A DNA stretch of 64,000 nucleotides. Origin: Chrysemys picta bellii. Lineage: Eukaryota; Chordata; Testudines; Emydidae. The notes beneath the pieces were generated by a model. The model was not told the DNA's origin, did no database searches, and saw nothing but the letters and a program-made list of their open reading frames with translations. Location: positions 87,131,968 to 87,195,967 of the forward strand of contig NC_088796.1 in assembly GCF_011386835.1 (NCBI RefSeq), given 5' to 3'. Position numbers and translations under genes: made by a program. Of this stretch, positions 1-12,182 are shown one piece after another (the first letter of the stretch is position 1; every line of letters begins with the position of its first letter).

Positions 1-1379
1 TTGGTAGTCTGAAGAATAGAGATCTATTTTTTAAAAAAAGGTTAGATCAATTAACTACCGACAATGGTACTGCTCTTGTTATTGTGTCATCTAATTAACA
101 ACAAAGCCTAGAGAGAGTGTATTCTGGATTCAAAAAGATTTAATATTAAGCTGTGCAAGGCCAACACCTAATAGACAACTGGATTTGACTGCCATTTGCT
201 TTATGAACCGCTCGCTTTCAGGTGAGCGCCACAATTAAGTGGGAACTCACTTAGGAATAAAGGTTGAGAACCAGTCAAGACAAAGAAAAAAAAGGCAGCT
301 GATTTACAGTAGTATGCAAATACAACAAACCCTCCATTCAAACCACACAAAAAAATTATATTGAAGAATATTACATAGAACTTTTGAGCAGAGCCTGACA
401 GAGGGACAGTTTTACTAGTTGAAGATCTGAAGTCACAGGATGTCTAGACAAGAGAAATTCAAATCTTTCTGAAAAATGCTGAATGTTTATATTCAGATTT
501 TACGTGTTGCAAGGAACAGCTCTTAGTCAACCTACATAACGAAATAATTTAGATCAAGCTACTATAATAAAAATTGCACAGTAGTACTTTAACCCTAATA
601 CTAGACTCAGTCTTGGCTGTTCAAGTACTTAAACTTTTAATTTGCAAAGAGTCTAGTAACAAGTCCCTTGAAGTCTATTACAAGCCAATTCAAGAAAACA
701 CCTCACTTATCTTTAAAATAAAGCTGTACCCTTCAACACATGTGGGTATCATTAGAAAACTCTACAGTTTTGCCAAATTCAGCCTGTAAGGAGTTTAACA
801 AGCTCTTGCGTATTCTTTTCTGCCAAATTGGCGATGCTCTGGTTCCTGTACTGGGTCTGGCAGTAGGCTTTCAGTCAAACCACATCCAGGCAAGGCTCCA
901 AAGAATTCTAATTGCCTATTAGGGACAAGTTTAGATTTTTGGTAGTTTATCATGAACCCTAATATTAGGAACACCCCAATGTTGATACAGATCAGTCATC
1001 CAAAACTCTTCAGAGTAGTGTCCTTAATCAGTCAATTGTCCAAGTAAGACATCATATGCCCTTCCTGCCTATGCAAATATGCTTGATTGTAGTTGTGGCT
1101 TTTGTGAAAACATATGAAGCCAACACTCTCCCAGAAGACAAGTCACAAAATTGGTAGCAATGTTCCTCAACTGCAAGTCAGATTATGGCTGTATATATGC
1201 TCACAGAAATACTTCCTGAGCACTGAAATTAAGTCCCGAGCGCATAGTCAGCTGCCTTGTTCTACAAGAGGCATGGCCACTCTTAGGGTGACCATTTTCA
1301 ATTTCTCTTTGACAACATACTGATTTAGTTCCCTGAAATCTAGGGTGGGCCAGAGATCTTTTGTCATTTTGATTAGCAG

Positions 1380-1790
1380 GAAGTATCTGGATCAACAAAT
1401 CACACACACCCTGCAGGGGAGGAAGCCCTGTCCCTCCCCAGCCTGTCCAGACTAGCAACTAGGAGCCCACAGCTGGGGCTTTCCCAGCAGCTTGGGGGAA
1501 GATCAGACCCATCTCTGAGAAGCTTCTTCAGCTGCAGGAAGCTCAGTGGAAAGAGGAAGTCCCATTTCTCTCCAGCCTGGCCAGGATTTGTAGCTGGAGC
1601 CCCTGCACAGTAGGAGCCCCCAGCTCCATGGGGGAGATCAGACCCACCTCCACGAGCCTCTTCCAGCTGCAGGATGCTCCATGGCTGCTGACTTCAGACT
1701 CCAGCTCTGAAGGCAGTGCAGAAATGATGGTGGCAATCCTGCAACCCCCCCTACAATAGCTTTGTGACCGCTTCACTACTCATTTTTGGG
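1380..1790. repeat. Unclassified repeat with an internal tandem duplication
   Basis: Two related units of roughly 160 bp follow one another. Each has an 'agctgcagga' core, a 'gatcagaccca' segment and a 'ctccagcctg'-like segment. The block is richer in GC than its surroundings. No gene structure is visible. It is probably a piece of a dispersed repeat, but I could not name the family or see clean terminal repeats. Confidence 0.4.
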
Positions 1791-2002
1791 TTGGGACCCC
1801 ACGGTTATATCATCATGAAATTTCAGATGTAAACATCTGAAAACATTAAATTGACTGATTTTAAAACCCTCTGACCTTGAAATTGATCCTGATTTTGGAG
1901 GCCCTAACTATTAGCTTCATGGCAGCCTTGCACAGGACTAGTTGTGAAGAGGCATCCCCTTTTGTTACTTGTACATGAATGACTGAGGGAGAGAGTCTAG
2001 AG

Positions 2003-2726
2003 CAGGGGTGGGCAAACTTTTTGGCCCGAGGGCCACACTGGGGTGGCAAAACTGTATGGAGGACTAGGTAGGGAAGGGTGTGCCTCCCCAAACAGCCTGG
2101 CCCCTACTCCCATCCTCCCACTTCCTGTCCCCTGACTGCCCCTCTCAGAATCCCCAACCCATCCAACCCCCCCCCCCGCTCCTTGTCCCCTAACCGCCCC
2201 CTCCCAGGACCCCTGCCCCTAACTGCCCCCTGGGACCTCACCCCCATCCAAACCCCCTGCTCCCAGACCCCTAACTGCCCCCCTGACCCCTATCCACACC
2301 CCCACTCCCTGATAGCCCCCCCCAGGACCCCACGCCTATCCAACCCCCCGTTCCCTGCCCCCGACCCCTATCCACACGCCCGCCCCCTGACAGGCCCTCC
2401 AGACTCCCATGCTTATCCAACTCCCCACCCCCTGTTCCCCATCCTGACTGTCCCCCAAACCTCCACCCCTTATCCAACCCCTAACCCCCTTACCATACCG
2501 CTCAGAGCAGCATGTCTGGCAACCGCGCCGCCTGGCTGGAGCCAGACACGCTGCTGTGCAGAAGCGTGCAACCCTGCCGCCCAGAGTGCTGCCTGCATGG
2601 CAGCGTGGCTGCGGAGGAGCGGGGACAGCAGGAGAGGGGCCTGGGGTAGCCTCCCGAGCTGGGAGGTCAGGGGCCGGGCAGGACGGTCCTGTGGGCCGGA
2701 TGTGGCCCGTAGTTTGCCCACCTTTG
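2003..2726. mobile_element. Non-autonomous hAT-type DNA transposon (724 bp)
   Basis: The ends are inverted repeats: the left end begins caggggtgggcaaac and the right end finishes gtttgcccacctttg. A perfect 8-bp target duplication, gtctagag, flanks it at 1995-2002 and 2727-2734. Eight-base duplications and CAGGG-type ends are the hAT signature. The interior is a C-rich imperfect tandem repeat (about 2100-2490) and then a GC-rich tail. The long frames across it are low-complexity and do not resemble a transposase, so it would need enzyme supplied in trans. Confidence 0.85.
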
Positions 2727-4901
2727 GTCTAGAGGCTACAATGCAGAAACCGAGTAGTGGGGTGCTGCTAGCCACTCCTCAGTAACTCCTCCCTCTTTGG
2801 AAGAGACTGTCTCATCCTGTGACCTGAAGAGCGGTACCAATGACCACAAATGCCTGGCAGAGCCTTCAGCTCTGAAGATCACATTACCAGCTACTTTGAT
2901 AAATCTGGCAGGGCAGCTTTTCTAACAGAGAAGAGTTGGGCCTGCACTGTTTAAACAGCTCTAGTACCAAATCTTAGCACTCAGCAGTCTTGACCAACTC
3001 AAAGTTTTAACTTTAAGGAATTACCCTTCAAAGTAGTCAAAGCCAGCCCGGTGCCATTCTTACTGTAATCTCCCTGAGGTTTTACTGATGCTTCTTCGGT
3101 GCTCAGGATGACATTGGCCCCCAGAGCATTTTGGTCAATTTCAAGGCAAACAATGCAACAAACATGGGTCTTCAGCACTATTCTGCCACAGACAGGGTTT
3201 GAGCTCACAAAGCAGGTGCTGTTGTGCTCTTCAAAAGTCTAAGTCAGCTCTCTAGCACCTCAGGTGTGGGGGGACTGCAAAACACTAAACTGGCCAAACA
3301 CACGCTGAAGGACTGAGAAGATAAGCACCACACAGAACCACCCCATGGTGTTCAGTTTACTAACCCCTCAAAGTAAATCAACTACTACTATAGTGCTCCA
3401 AAATATAAAGAATCCATTGCAATATCTAGAACCAGATATACAATATTTACATTTGCACAGCTCATTTTGTACTGGAAACAAATCACAGCCTTGGCAAGCC
3501 TGTATCTAATGTTGTTCTATACATAAGGCGTAAGGTGCTCAGGTTCTACAGTATTGAAAGCAATATAAGAACCTATATATAAAAAATAGTGAACTTTCAG
3601 ATGCACACTGTCCTGGCAGGAGTTCTGCAACACTGGACTTAAAAACAGAAGTGACATCCTGGCTCCATTAAGCTGTTCATGTTCAACTGATGTTATATAA
3701 CTGCAGTCTGATTATAGGATCCACAAATGCTTGTTATCAACTTTGTTATTTAGTAACACTAGCCCTCTTCTTCTAAATCACTTTACAGACATCAGGAGTT
3801 TCTCTTTATTAAATTAGATCCTTAAATCACTGAGCTGTGTTTGTTTCATCAGCATCCAGGCTCGCCTCCAAAATGCTAAAAAGTAAAGACAACCTAAATA
3901 AATGCTCAATCGCAATGTCACCACTCTCTTAAATTATTTTGGCTCATGCACTTGAAACTGTCTTACTTCTATTTATTTTAGTTTCAGTGCTATTAGAGTA
4001 GTTTCACTACATTTCTACCAGAAGCACTCTTGCCTTCAACAAAGAGAGGACTTACTTATAAAATGTAAAGGGTTTAAGTCACGCCACCACAGTTTAGTCT
4101 GTGCATCTGATTATCTGCTATCAGAACAATTTTTGTGTTCAGAACAATAAAAACATTAAAAGTATAAACTCAATTGTACACAGATTTTAGCCCTAGCTGG
4201 TTCACCTACTGCTGAACAATGGTATAACTTCACTTTTAACCTCATTGTTTTAATGCTGAACCAAGATAATCACTGGATCATGTATTTTGACTTAAATGTA
4301 GCCTCTTTAAAGTCACAACCAGCTGATCCCCAACTTCTTCAGCTCTCAAACATCAAGAGATGATTGGAGGAGAAAAGCCTGGGGAAGATAAGATAAGAGA
4401 CAGCGAGGGAGGGAGAGGCCAGTCCTGTGGTTCGGGTCAGGCAGGGCTGGAAGTCAGGCGGTGTGTTGTGGGCAGCTCGCCAGATTCACTAGGTGACCTG
4501 GACCCAGGCACTTGTCCGCGTCCTCCCGTTCCGCACACAGGCTTCCTGCCTACCTGCAATCGCTGAACCCGGCAACGCGCTGAACCGTTCTGAAGGCCAA
4601 TGGCCAAGCGCTTCCCACCCTCTCCTGGCCAGCGCTGCACCCCAGGCTCACAGCTGCTCTGGGAGAGACTCCCCGCGTTCAGCTAGACACCGCCCAGCAC
4701 AGGGCCAGGCGGTAACCGCTGCCAGCCCCAGCCCTGAGCAGCAGGAACCCGCCGCTCCGCCCGCCCATGCACGCACTCTCGCGCGTCCTGGCCCCCTGCC
4801 CAGCCGGCCCCCAGTGCTCTCCTAGAGGGCCCACAGGGAAGAGTTCAACCGCCTCCCGCCAGCCGCGGTGTGCGCGGGCCGGGCCGGGCCGCTCCCCGTA
4901 C

Positions 4902-5205
4902 CGGGCTGCGGCGGGGCTCCGGGCGCCGCAGGGCTCTCGGGCTGCAGGACCTTGCGCTCTTTCTGGGACTCTCTCTTGCCGGCGGCGGGGCCGGGTCTCG
5001 GGCCGGGTCCGGGTTTCCTGCCGCCGGCGGCCGCCGCGGCCTCATCGCGCTTCCTGCGCTGCTGTTGGCGGCGCTCGGCCTCGCGGAGGACGTCGAAGGG
5101 GTCGGACTCATCGTCCAGCAGCTGGTGGAAGCGGTTAGCGACGGCGCAGCCGAAGCTCTCCTGCATGGCGGCGGACACCGGGCTCCCCAGCGCCCCCTTC
5201 ATCAT
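4902..5205 (-). CDS. HABP4: HABP4 coding exon 1 (hyaluronan-binding protein 4, N-terminus)
   Basis: This is the first coding exon of the intracellular hyaluronan-binding protein 4 (Ki-1/57), a SERBP1/Stm1-like protein that binds RNA and inactive ribosomes and is found in nucleus and cytoplasm. The N-terminal family signature [14 protein letters not shown] is present, followed by [16 protein letters not shown], an alanine/glycine-rich linker and the motif ESQKERK. The frame has two adjacent Met codons (5205 and 5202); the second matches the usual start MKGALGSP, so the mature start may be either. The exon ends at the minus-strand donor cccg|gtacgg after 101 codons plus one base. The remaining exons lie outside the window. 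The neighbour ZNF367 is divergently transcribed, matching amniote gene order. Confidence 0.93.
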
Positions 5206-5393
5206 CGCCGCGGCCGCCCCGCCACCTCCGGGCGGCGGCAGCTGCGGGCGCTACCAGTGCGCGGGGCGAAACCAACCCGCGCGGCAGGGAAGGAACAGGG
5301 GACGGACAGAGCCGGGCCCGGCTCAGCAGGGCCCAGACAACCACGCCATCGCCGCTCGACCCCTCCCTACGCCCCTGAGAGCGCCAATGACCA

Positions 5394-5582
5394 ACCAACG
5401 CACGGGCACCCCTCGCGGCCCACATCACAACCAATCAGGGCATTCAACCGCGCCCAGACAACCAATACCAGCCACGGCAAGCTCTAGCAACCAATCAACA
5501 CATTTGGTCGAACCTGCTGCGTGCCGTGAAAGCCAATCAAATCCGTAGGATGCCACCAGTCAATCACACGCCACCGACCAAT
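5394..5582. promoter_or_regulatory. HABP4: Row of six CCAAT boxes
   Basis: CCAAT occurs in the same orientation at 5394, 5431, 5462, 5491, 5533 and 5578, with spacings of 37, 31, 29, 42 and 45 bp. Several have the extended form ccaatca favoured by NF-Y. They lie 190-380 bp upstream of the HABP4 start codon (inverted relative to its transcription). That NF-Y binds here is inference from the motif. Confidence 0.65.
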
Positions 5583-5650
5583 GAAGTTTAGCGACTATGT
5601 CGTCGCTGCAGGTAATTTTGCCTCAGCTGCTCCTCGCCTGCGTGCTGCAT

Positions 5651-5710
5651 TTAATTATTTTACCCCCGGGATAAATCGTCATTAATTATTTATGACGTTG
5701 TTAATTATTC
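5651..5710. promoter_or_regulatory. AT-rich TTAATTATT repeats with a paired TGACG inverted repeat
   Basis: Three copies of ttaattatt lie at 5651, 5682 and 5701. Two of them flank an inverted pair, cgtcat (5677-5682) and atgacg (5692-5697), which are CRE/ATF half-sites. The block directly borders the CpG island. It resembles a regulatory element, but no function can be proved from sequence. Confidence 0.35.
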
Positions 5711-5837
5711 ATGAGCAGATGTAGCCCGAAAGGGGCTGGGGCTGGACAGGCAGGGGCTGGTCTGAGCACAACCTGTGTGTGGTTGGTGGGGGTGCATAGC
5801 AGGGAGGGGCTTTCTGTGGCCCCACCTCTAAGGCATG

Positions 5838-6283
5838 GTTTACATTACACCTAAAACCTAGGTCAATCTAGCTGCCACTCTCAGGGCTATGAAAAATTTT
5901 GCTCCTAAGGCAGCCTAGCCCCCATGTAGATGAAGCTAGGTACAATGAAGAATTCTTGTATCCACCTACTACCACCTCTGGACGGGGTGGTTCTACTACT
6001 GCAACAGAAAATCCCTTCCATCCATCTCTGAAATAAGGGTCTGCATCACAGCGGAGCACCACAGCTGGGCCACTGACACTGTTGTTGTAGTGAGGGCCAG
6101 ATTTCCAATTAGGCACAGTAGACATGTGCCTAGGGGCACCTAAAAGTTAAAAATGGGTTAAAAGTTTCAATTATTATGAAAAACACAAAGGTCAGCTGTA
6201 GGCAGAGGGGGTGCTGAAGACGTTGTACCTAAGCGCGCATAAGGTGTAAACCTGGCCCTGCTTGTAGTGCAAACATACCCTCA
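5838..6283. mobile_element. Miniature transposon of the 'tacac..aaaacctaggtca' family, interrupted
   Basis: The left part (tacacctaaaacctaggtca motif, allowing small changes) matches the element at 61808-62060, including the shared internal segments gggctatgaaaattttg and cttccatccat. A second transposon (6093-6261) splits it, and the end resumes with tgtagtgcaaacatacc. The end pattern is Harbinger-like but no clean target duplication is visible. Confidence 0.6.
6093..6261. mobile_element. Short hAT-type element nested in another transposon
   Basis: The left end starts agggccagattt and the right end is aaacctggccct, which are inverted repeats. It is flanked by the 8-bp direct repeat ttgtagtg at 6085-6092 and 6262-6269. 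At 169 bp it has no coding capacity. Because it interrupts 5838-6283 it is the younger of the two insertions. Confidence 0.75.
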
Positions 6284-7093
6284 GTAATAATAATTAGTCT
6301 GGTACTAAACTGGTACAAGGTTGATGCTGCTCATCTTGCAGTACATTATACCCAGTTGTATAGAAACTCTTTCCTTAACCTTTGTATTAGATAATTTTAA
6401 TATTAGCTTTAATTAAAGAAATTATTCCTGTAAGATGCCATAGGCAAAGGGGGGGGGGGGGTGTCACCTTTGCAAAGGTCAAAACGGAAGACTCCAGGGC
6501 ATCCTTTCACATTAATTAATGAAATAGGACACATTAATTGAAGTCAATGAAGTTCTGTCCGATCAGGCTAGGGCTGAATTTGGCTGTAAAATATTTGCTA
6601 TTCTTTTTCACGTATGCCTATTACAGATTATGGTGCCAGCAAAATGCAGCAGAGTGGAAAGCACAGGCATATGCAATGCATTACTTGATTAGTTTTTCTT
6701 TACACGACAATCCCAGCAAGCTGGCAAACGTGCAGACCCAATTAATGAGAAAATAATGCGATTATTACTCAAGAAATCAGTCGTTTTGGTTAGAGGATGG
6801 TTGGGGGAAGCAAAGAAAAACAAAATGCCTAAAAATTGTTTCTAGAAAGTCTAAAGGCTTCTGATTGAAGTCTTCTGGATATCTTTACACAGTCAAGTTA
6901 AACTGAGTATAAAACTGGAGGGCTGAAAATAGAGGTTAAAAGGAAGAAATAGGGATTCCTGATAAATATCCTGGGAGAGTGACCAAAATAGTGTTTTTCC
7001 CACCTTTCTTGTGAGGAACACACACGGCTTGACTTGGGCTAGGTAATGCCAGATTGGCAACCTAGACTGACATCTCAGAATTGCTTTCTTTAA

Positions 7094-7272
7094 GGGGTTG
7101 TCTACACAGAGAAATTAACCAGACTAGCTACTGGACGTGAATTAAGATAACCTGGGAAAAAAACACTTTTTCTGGAATAAGAGTGTCTACATGGGAAGCT
7201 ATTCTGGAATAGCTATTGCACTTTCAGTTCCCCTACCTTATTCCAGAGTAACCTTCCTATATAGATAAAACC
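7094..7272. mobile_element. Harbinger-like miniature transposon
   Basis: The 179-bp element starts ggggttgtctacaca and ends atagataaaacc, and is bordered by the trinucleotide TAA on both sides (7091-7093, 7273-7275). Three-base TWA duplications and gtctacac-type ends are typical of PIF/Harbinger elements. No coding potential. Confidence 0.55.
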
Positions 7273-10200
7273 TAAATCTCCTGCCCTTATGTTTGCAAAG
7301 AAAACCATGAAAAAACATAAGCTGAGTGAAAACCAGTGCAGTGTTCACTGTCTGCCTGCATCTGCTGCTAGCATGAAAGAATAGCTCTAATGGGGTGTTG
7401 ACTCAGATGCCCAATAATGAAAATTTAAATGTCAACATTAACTATTTCACTGCGATCAAAGCATATATGAAAAAAAGAGGAAGAATCATATTATTAAAGT
7501 TTGCACAATTCACTATAAATGTAATTTTATTTTCTTACTACTTGGGCAAGTACTAGCACATTCTGTCCTGTAGTGCTAATAAAACAGATTAGAGAAGAAA
7601 GCATCTAAACCTCCACCATGAGGAAGCCAATGCAGCAGAGCCCCACTTGGCATCCAAGCCTTCCCAGACCAGCATACTTGCTGCCCTCACCTGCATTTAC
7701 AAAGACTGAGTGCACAAATCATATAAGTAGTCATGAAAATGTTTTAGTACACATAATGCATGTTTTATTCGCCTTATAGTAAAATCACCAACAAGGTATA
7801 CAATTAGAGATGGGCCCAGTGGATCCGAAAATTTCTCTAAAGTTTGGCTTTGTTTGGATCTGAGTTTCTGAGTCATTCTGTTTTAGAAAAGTGGCCTCCC
7901 ACAAAGTTCTGATCTGACGCTGAGCTTCACCACCCTTTAGGATTCTTTGAATGTTGGGGTTTTGGTTCAGGCTCCCCTTTAAATAAAAAATACTAGAAAT
8001 AATCTTAGTAGTAATTATCAAATATTATAAAATTAATTGAGGTGGCATAGCACCACATCAGCAAAGCTCTCATGTAGTAATTCAGTGTAGTAATATTCAA
8101 AATCAGAGACAGAGAGAAAGCTGAGTTACTATTTTATTAGTACTTCTGTGGTACATTTTAGATCCCTGCATGGGATTATTCTTTAATCCCGCTCCCACTA
8201 TTATTGCAGCGGGTCGTGCGAGACCCACAGGATCCCAGTCCCACTGCAGAGCTCTACACTAGTCCTATGCAGGGCTCTAGTACATCTAGCCTGCTGCCTA
8301 TAGCCTGTCTGAAAACCTTGTTCTCCCCCTCACACTCATCATCCTTACATTCCTAAACATGGCTCACATTCTTGCATGTTTAAGAGATTTTTTTTATTGC
8401 TCACAGTAATTTCCACTTGGCTGCTGTCTGGCTGGCAAGTGGTACACAAGTACTCTCTGCGCTGCAAAAGCAATTTTATACTCACTGTACTAATTGAAGG
8501 AAGAGTGCGAATGGGCCAGCAGTGAGGGATGTTGGCAGAGCATAAGGAAAATGGTACTAGTACTATAACTTTTTTGTTGGGCAACTGTTTGTGACAGATA
8601 TGGCAATATCCTGAACAAACCTTCTTAAATTAAGTTAAACATTATTGAATTAAGTATTTTTAGAACTTCATTGTATTACAAATGAAAATATTTATGTTTT
8701 AGTGTGACATTGTATGAAACTTCTTTAAGAAGAAGACAGAATTAATACAATTTCTGGGAAGTACTGTGGGCAGCAGAGTGAAAAGAGACCAGAACAAGAA
8801 GGAAAGACTGAGTAGAAGGAAGGAAGGAGGAGATGGGGTGCAGCGGAATTCTGGACTCCCCTTAACAGACACTGACCAAGGGACTCTTGGAGTGAGGACA
8901 CTGTGGCAAGGATTTGTGTACAGGTTTTGTTGTTTTCCCACACAGGTGTGTATCTCTTGTGCCTCTCTGCATAAAGTAGGACTGGTTTAGAATTTCTTTT
9001 TCAGTCTGTGTATTTTTGCTTCAACTATCACATATTCCTGAAGATTTAAATAGTACACCAGATTGCCCACAAAGTGGAGCTCTGTCTCTGTGAAAGGGAG
9101 TGCTTAAGCTACTGGAATGTAAAGGGTCAGCACTGGTCGTATGGCCCTAAGGCAGCTGGGCTATGAGCTACCACTTCCAGCAGGGGTACCAAACAGAGAG
9201 AGTGTGCCAGAACGACTAATGGGAGAGACTGAAGCCTGCCCAGACAAAGGGAGCTTAAAAGCATATGGGTCCAGCGTGTGGGAAGTGAACCAAATACAGC
9301 AGCCTGGTGAGTGTCCAGAAGGGGGAGTTTGACTAGACCTATGACAATGAGTAAAGAAGGAATGCAATTATCCTTTTCTCTTCATCTGTTAAAACATTTT
9401 CTAATATTAATGCTGATTTTTTATAAACTGGATAGGTAGTATTTATTATGTATTAAATATGTACAAGCTTCACAGGTTATGTCTTCATGTTTCCCAGTTT
9501 GAACCCTTTTAAAAAAAAACTTCAAATGGATAAAGTAAAAGCTGATGCGTTACAGACCCAGAGCCTGTAATGCAATCTGCTAGTGTGTATTGCTGGATCC
9601 ATGTGGAGTAGTATTAATTTCAATGAGAATCTTTTGGGATGTAAGTGTCCATGCTAGCAGATGCTCAGATATGTTGGCAATGGTTAGATCGGTTCAACCA
9701 ATTTTTTTACGAAATTAATTATGGTGTAATGCTAAATTATCCAAGAGCAATTTCACTGTCTATCTTCAGACAATTTATTGCTACAATTTACATATTGGAT
9801 GAAACTTGGGAATCTCTTTGGTTATACAGAATCATGTGCTCTCTTGCAAAGATGGAAATTTTATTACTAATTTATGTTTTGGAATACAAGGTGTGTGTTA
9901 TACATGTCAAAAAAAGATCCCAAGTACTTCAATCAATACTGGAGAACTTGTATTCAAAACAACGTATTTTTCATATTTTGGACACATCTACTGATAGAAT
10001 AACTGAATCAATAAAATTGGATTAGAACCCTTCAATATGCTGTGTTACTGGGAAGATATATCAATGGACATATCAAGAAACTAACTCTGCAGCTATTACT
10101 CTGCAAAATAACAATGCAAGAAATTGGCTACATGCCTAGAATCTTAAGTATCACAGAATGGAACAAACTTGTCTGTATATTTGATTAGACTAGAAAGGTT

Positions 10201-11904
10201 AACTCGCTCAGCAAATAGTTCTCGATATAGATTACAAACGATGTTCACTGAGCGCACATGGAACTGTTAATGCCTAAGGAAATCAAATACTAATACAATT
10301 CCATTGCAGCTATGGGTTACTTCTGACTCAGTACCAAATAAGAGTTCTGAAACATTTAGGATGCTCTAACTAGAGTTGTACATCCCACAGTGGCAAACTG
10401 TTCCCCCAAGTATATCATGATGAGGGGCTTGTTTCTGGGTGCTGAAACTGACTTGCACAACTTTAAAAAAACACGTTAATTAAAACAGATGAAGACAGGG
10501 CATATGACATGCCGGATATGCAGTATGTAGGAAATTATCCTGATTGAAGTCTTTAGATGCTATTGCAATATGAACAGGAATAACTTTAAAATGCAATCTC
10601 TGACTGTGGTGAGATATTTGATTTTAAGCTGAGAGCACAGGGTCTTCAAAGCACAGGCAGATTTTTTTCCTTTTGATAATGCTGCTTTCCCAGGACAATG
10701 GTTCTGACACTTGAAAAGCACACACCCACTTCTGCATGGAAGCATCTACAACGACTGGGCAGTTTGCATCAACCAATATCTCGATGGTAACTATTTACTC
10801 TTCTGGTTAAGATTTTAAATTTTGTTTTAAACGAAGCCCTAACAGCGTTGTAAGATGCGCCCTCCATGTCTCGGGGGCAAACACAATGTTAACAAATACC
10901 CCCTCGGGGAACTTTGTTTTCTAGGCAGAGCGGAGAAGGCAGCAGTCTCGGCCGGCCCACCAGAGCCTGCCAGGGCCTCCTCTTCAAGCCCCGGTTCCCA
11001 GCACTGAGAGCATCATGGGAGGGCCCGGCTTGCCCGTTTGTCTAATGAAAGTCAGGTTCAGCCTTGCAGGTTGCAGAGAAAAGCTTGCGAAGGGTACCAT
11101 CAGAAGAAGAGCGCCCGCGGTGCTTGTTACGTCTCCTGCTGCGGGGCGCTGCCACTCTGCTTGGGGCACTAGGTGCCCGAAGTCAGCAGACGCGGCGACC
11201 CCCGCACCACCGGGGCTGTATGCAGGCCGCCCGCTGGGCCGGGTACGTACCGGGGCTTGCAGCGGCCCACGGGCCAGTCGGTGCCTAGCCCAGCGCGGGA
11301 GAGCCGGGCTGCGCCCGCAGCAGCAAGCGGGACCCTGGCACGGAGCGAGGCGGGGGTGGAGCCTGGAGCGGGCGGTCGATGGTTGGCAGGGCACTGGGGG
11401 AGGGAGGAAGAAGGAGGAGCCGCCACCGGCCCTAGCAATACCTCCGCCTATCCCCTTTAAGATGAACAGGTGACACAAAGCAAGAGGCGTCATAAATGGT
11501 GAAAGCGCGCGGGAAACTGTATTCTGCCTCCATGATTGGCCAGGAGAATAAGACAACAACAGCGCGCGCCAAACGCCGCAACCGGCCCAGCCTCTTTACA
11601 GCCCACCATAACGCCACGAAGGCCCCGCCTCCTTCCTTCAGCGGCCCAATCAGTACCTGACCAGCTCCTTCAGAAAGGCGCCCCTACTGCAGGGCGGAGC
11701 ATCGCTTGGCTCGCCGCCGCTGGCCCGCGATCCCAAGAAGTTTCGAATTCTGTTGGCCGGAGAGCGCCCTAGCCAATGGCGGAGCCGGGATGTGACCTAG
11801 CCCCGCCCACATGGGCGTGACCGGCCACTTTCTCACAGGTGATTGCCTGGACTTGGCTGTCACTCCATTATGTATCAACGGGATTCGGTGATTGGTTCCG
11901 CCCA

Positions 11905-11913
11905 GGCGCGAAA
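11905..11913. promoter_or_regulatory. ZNF367: E2F-type site upstream of ZNF367
   Basis: The sequence ggcgcgaaa is a full match to the E2F consensus TTTSGCGC on the reverse strand, about 380 bp before the start codon. A similar site, gcgccaaa, lies at 11566-11573. ZNF367 expression is linked to proliferating cells in mammals, which fits, but binding is inferred. Confidence 0.5.
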
Positions 11914-12078
11914 TGTAACGCGGGAAAATCTTGGGCTCGGCAGGGGCCGGGCTGCCTGCAGGTTCGGAGGGGTCGCGGCGGCGGCTCGGGTTCTGTTGTG
12001 ACCGAGGCCAGGTTGTGGAACCGACACCGCCGCAAACAGAGAAGCGCAGGTGCGGCCGCTTCTCCGCGGGCTGCTGCC

Positions 12079-12182
12079 ATGGCCGGCGGCCGCCGCTGAC
12101 ACGGCGCATCTGCAGGTCGGCGGCCGGAGCGGGAGGGGAGACACTGAGACCCAGAGAGGACCGGCCGGCGATGAGTGGCTGA
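12079..12182 (+). other. ZNF367: Two very short upstream ORFs in the probable ZNF367 5'UTR
   Basis: A seven-codon frame including stop (12079-12099, MAGGRR) begins in a strong Kozak context (gccATGG). A four-codon frame including stop (12171-12182, MSG) follows. Both end before the main ATG at 12292. They matter only if the transcript starts upstream of 12079, which the sequence alone cannot show. Confidence 0.4.

Larger units (their letters stand above)
1..4901 (-). other. HABP4: HABP4 intron 1 (partial)
   Basis: This stretch follows the HABP4 exon 1 splice donor on the minus strand, and I find no further HABP4 exon in it, so it is read as part of intron 1. It is mostly AT-rich unique-looking sequence, with an internally repeated block near 1380-1790 and a hAT-type insertion at 2003-2726. 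The window ends before exon 2. Confidence 0.7.
4750..5620. promoter_or_regulatory. HABP4: CpG island and promoter region of HABP4
   Basis: A GC- and CpG-dense block covers HABP4 exon 1 and its upstream side. Transcription of HABP4 runs towards lower coordinates, so the promoter lies above 5205. No TATA box is evident. Repeated CCAAT boxes occupy 5394-5582, as expected for a CpG-island promoter bound by NF-Y. The exact start site cannot be read from sequence. Confidence 0.7.
5621..10900. other. HABP4-ZNF367 intergenic region
   Basis: Between the two CpG islands I find no exon-like conserved frame. The region holds nested miniature transposons at 5838-6283, a Harbinger-like element at 7094-7272 and a run of about 14 G near 6449. 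The rest (7.3-10.9 kb) is AT-rich sequence. Frames there, such as the one at 9645-10025, have no recognisable domain. Confidence 0.6.

Noticed and set aside
2078..2785. 235-residue Pro-rich frame
   Set aside because: It follows the C-rich tandem repeat of the hAT element and runs through its terminal repeat and target duplication.
9645..10025. 126-residue frame in the HABP4-ZNF367 interval
   Set aside because: It has no start context, splice signals or recognisable domain, and lies in AT-rich sequence; likely chance.
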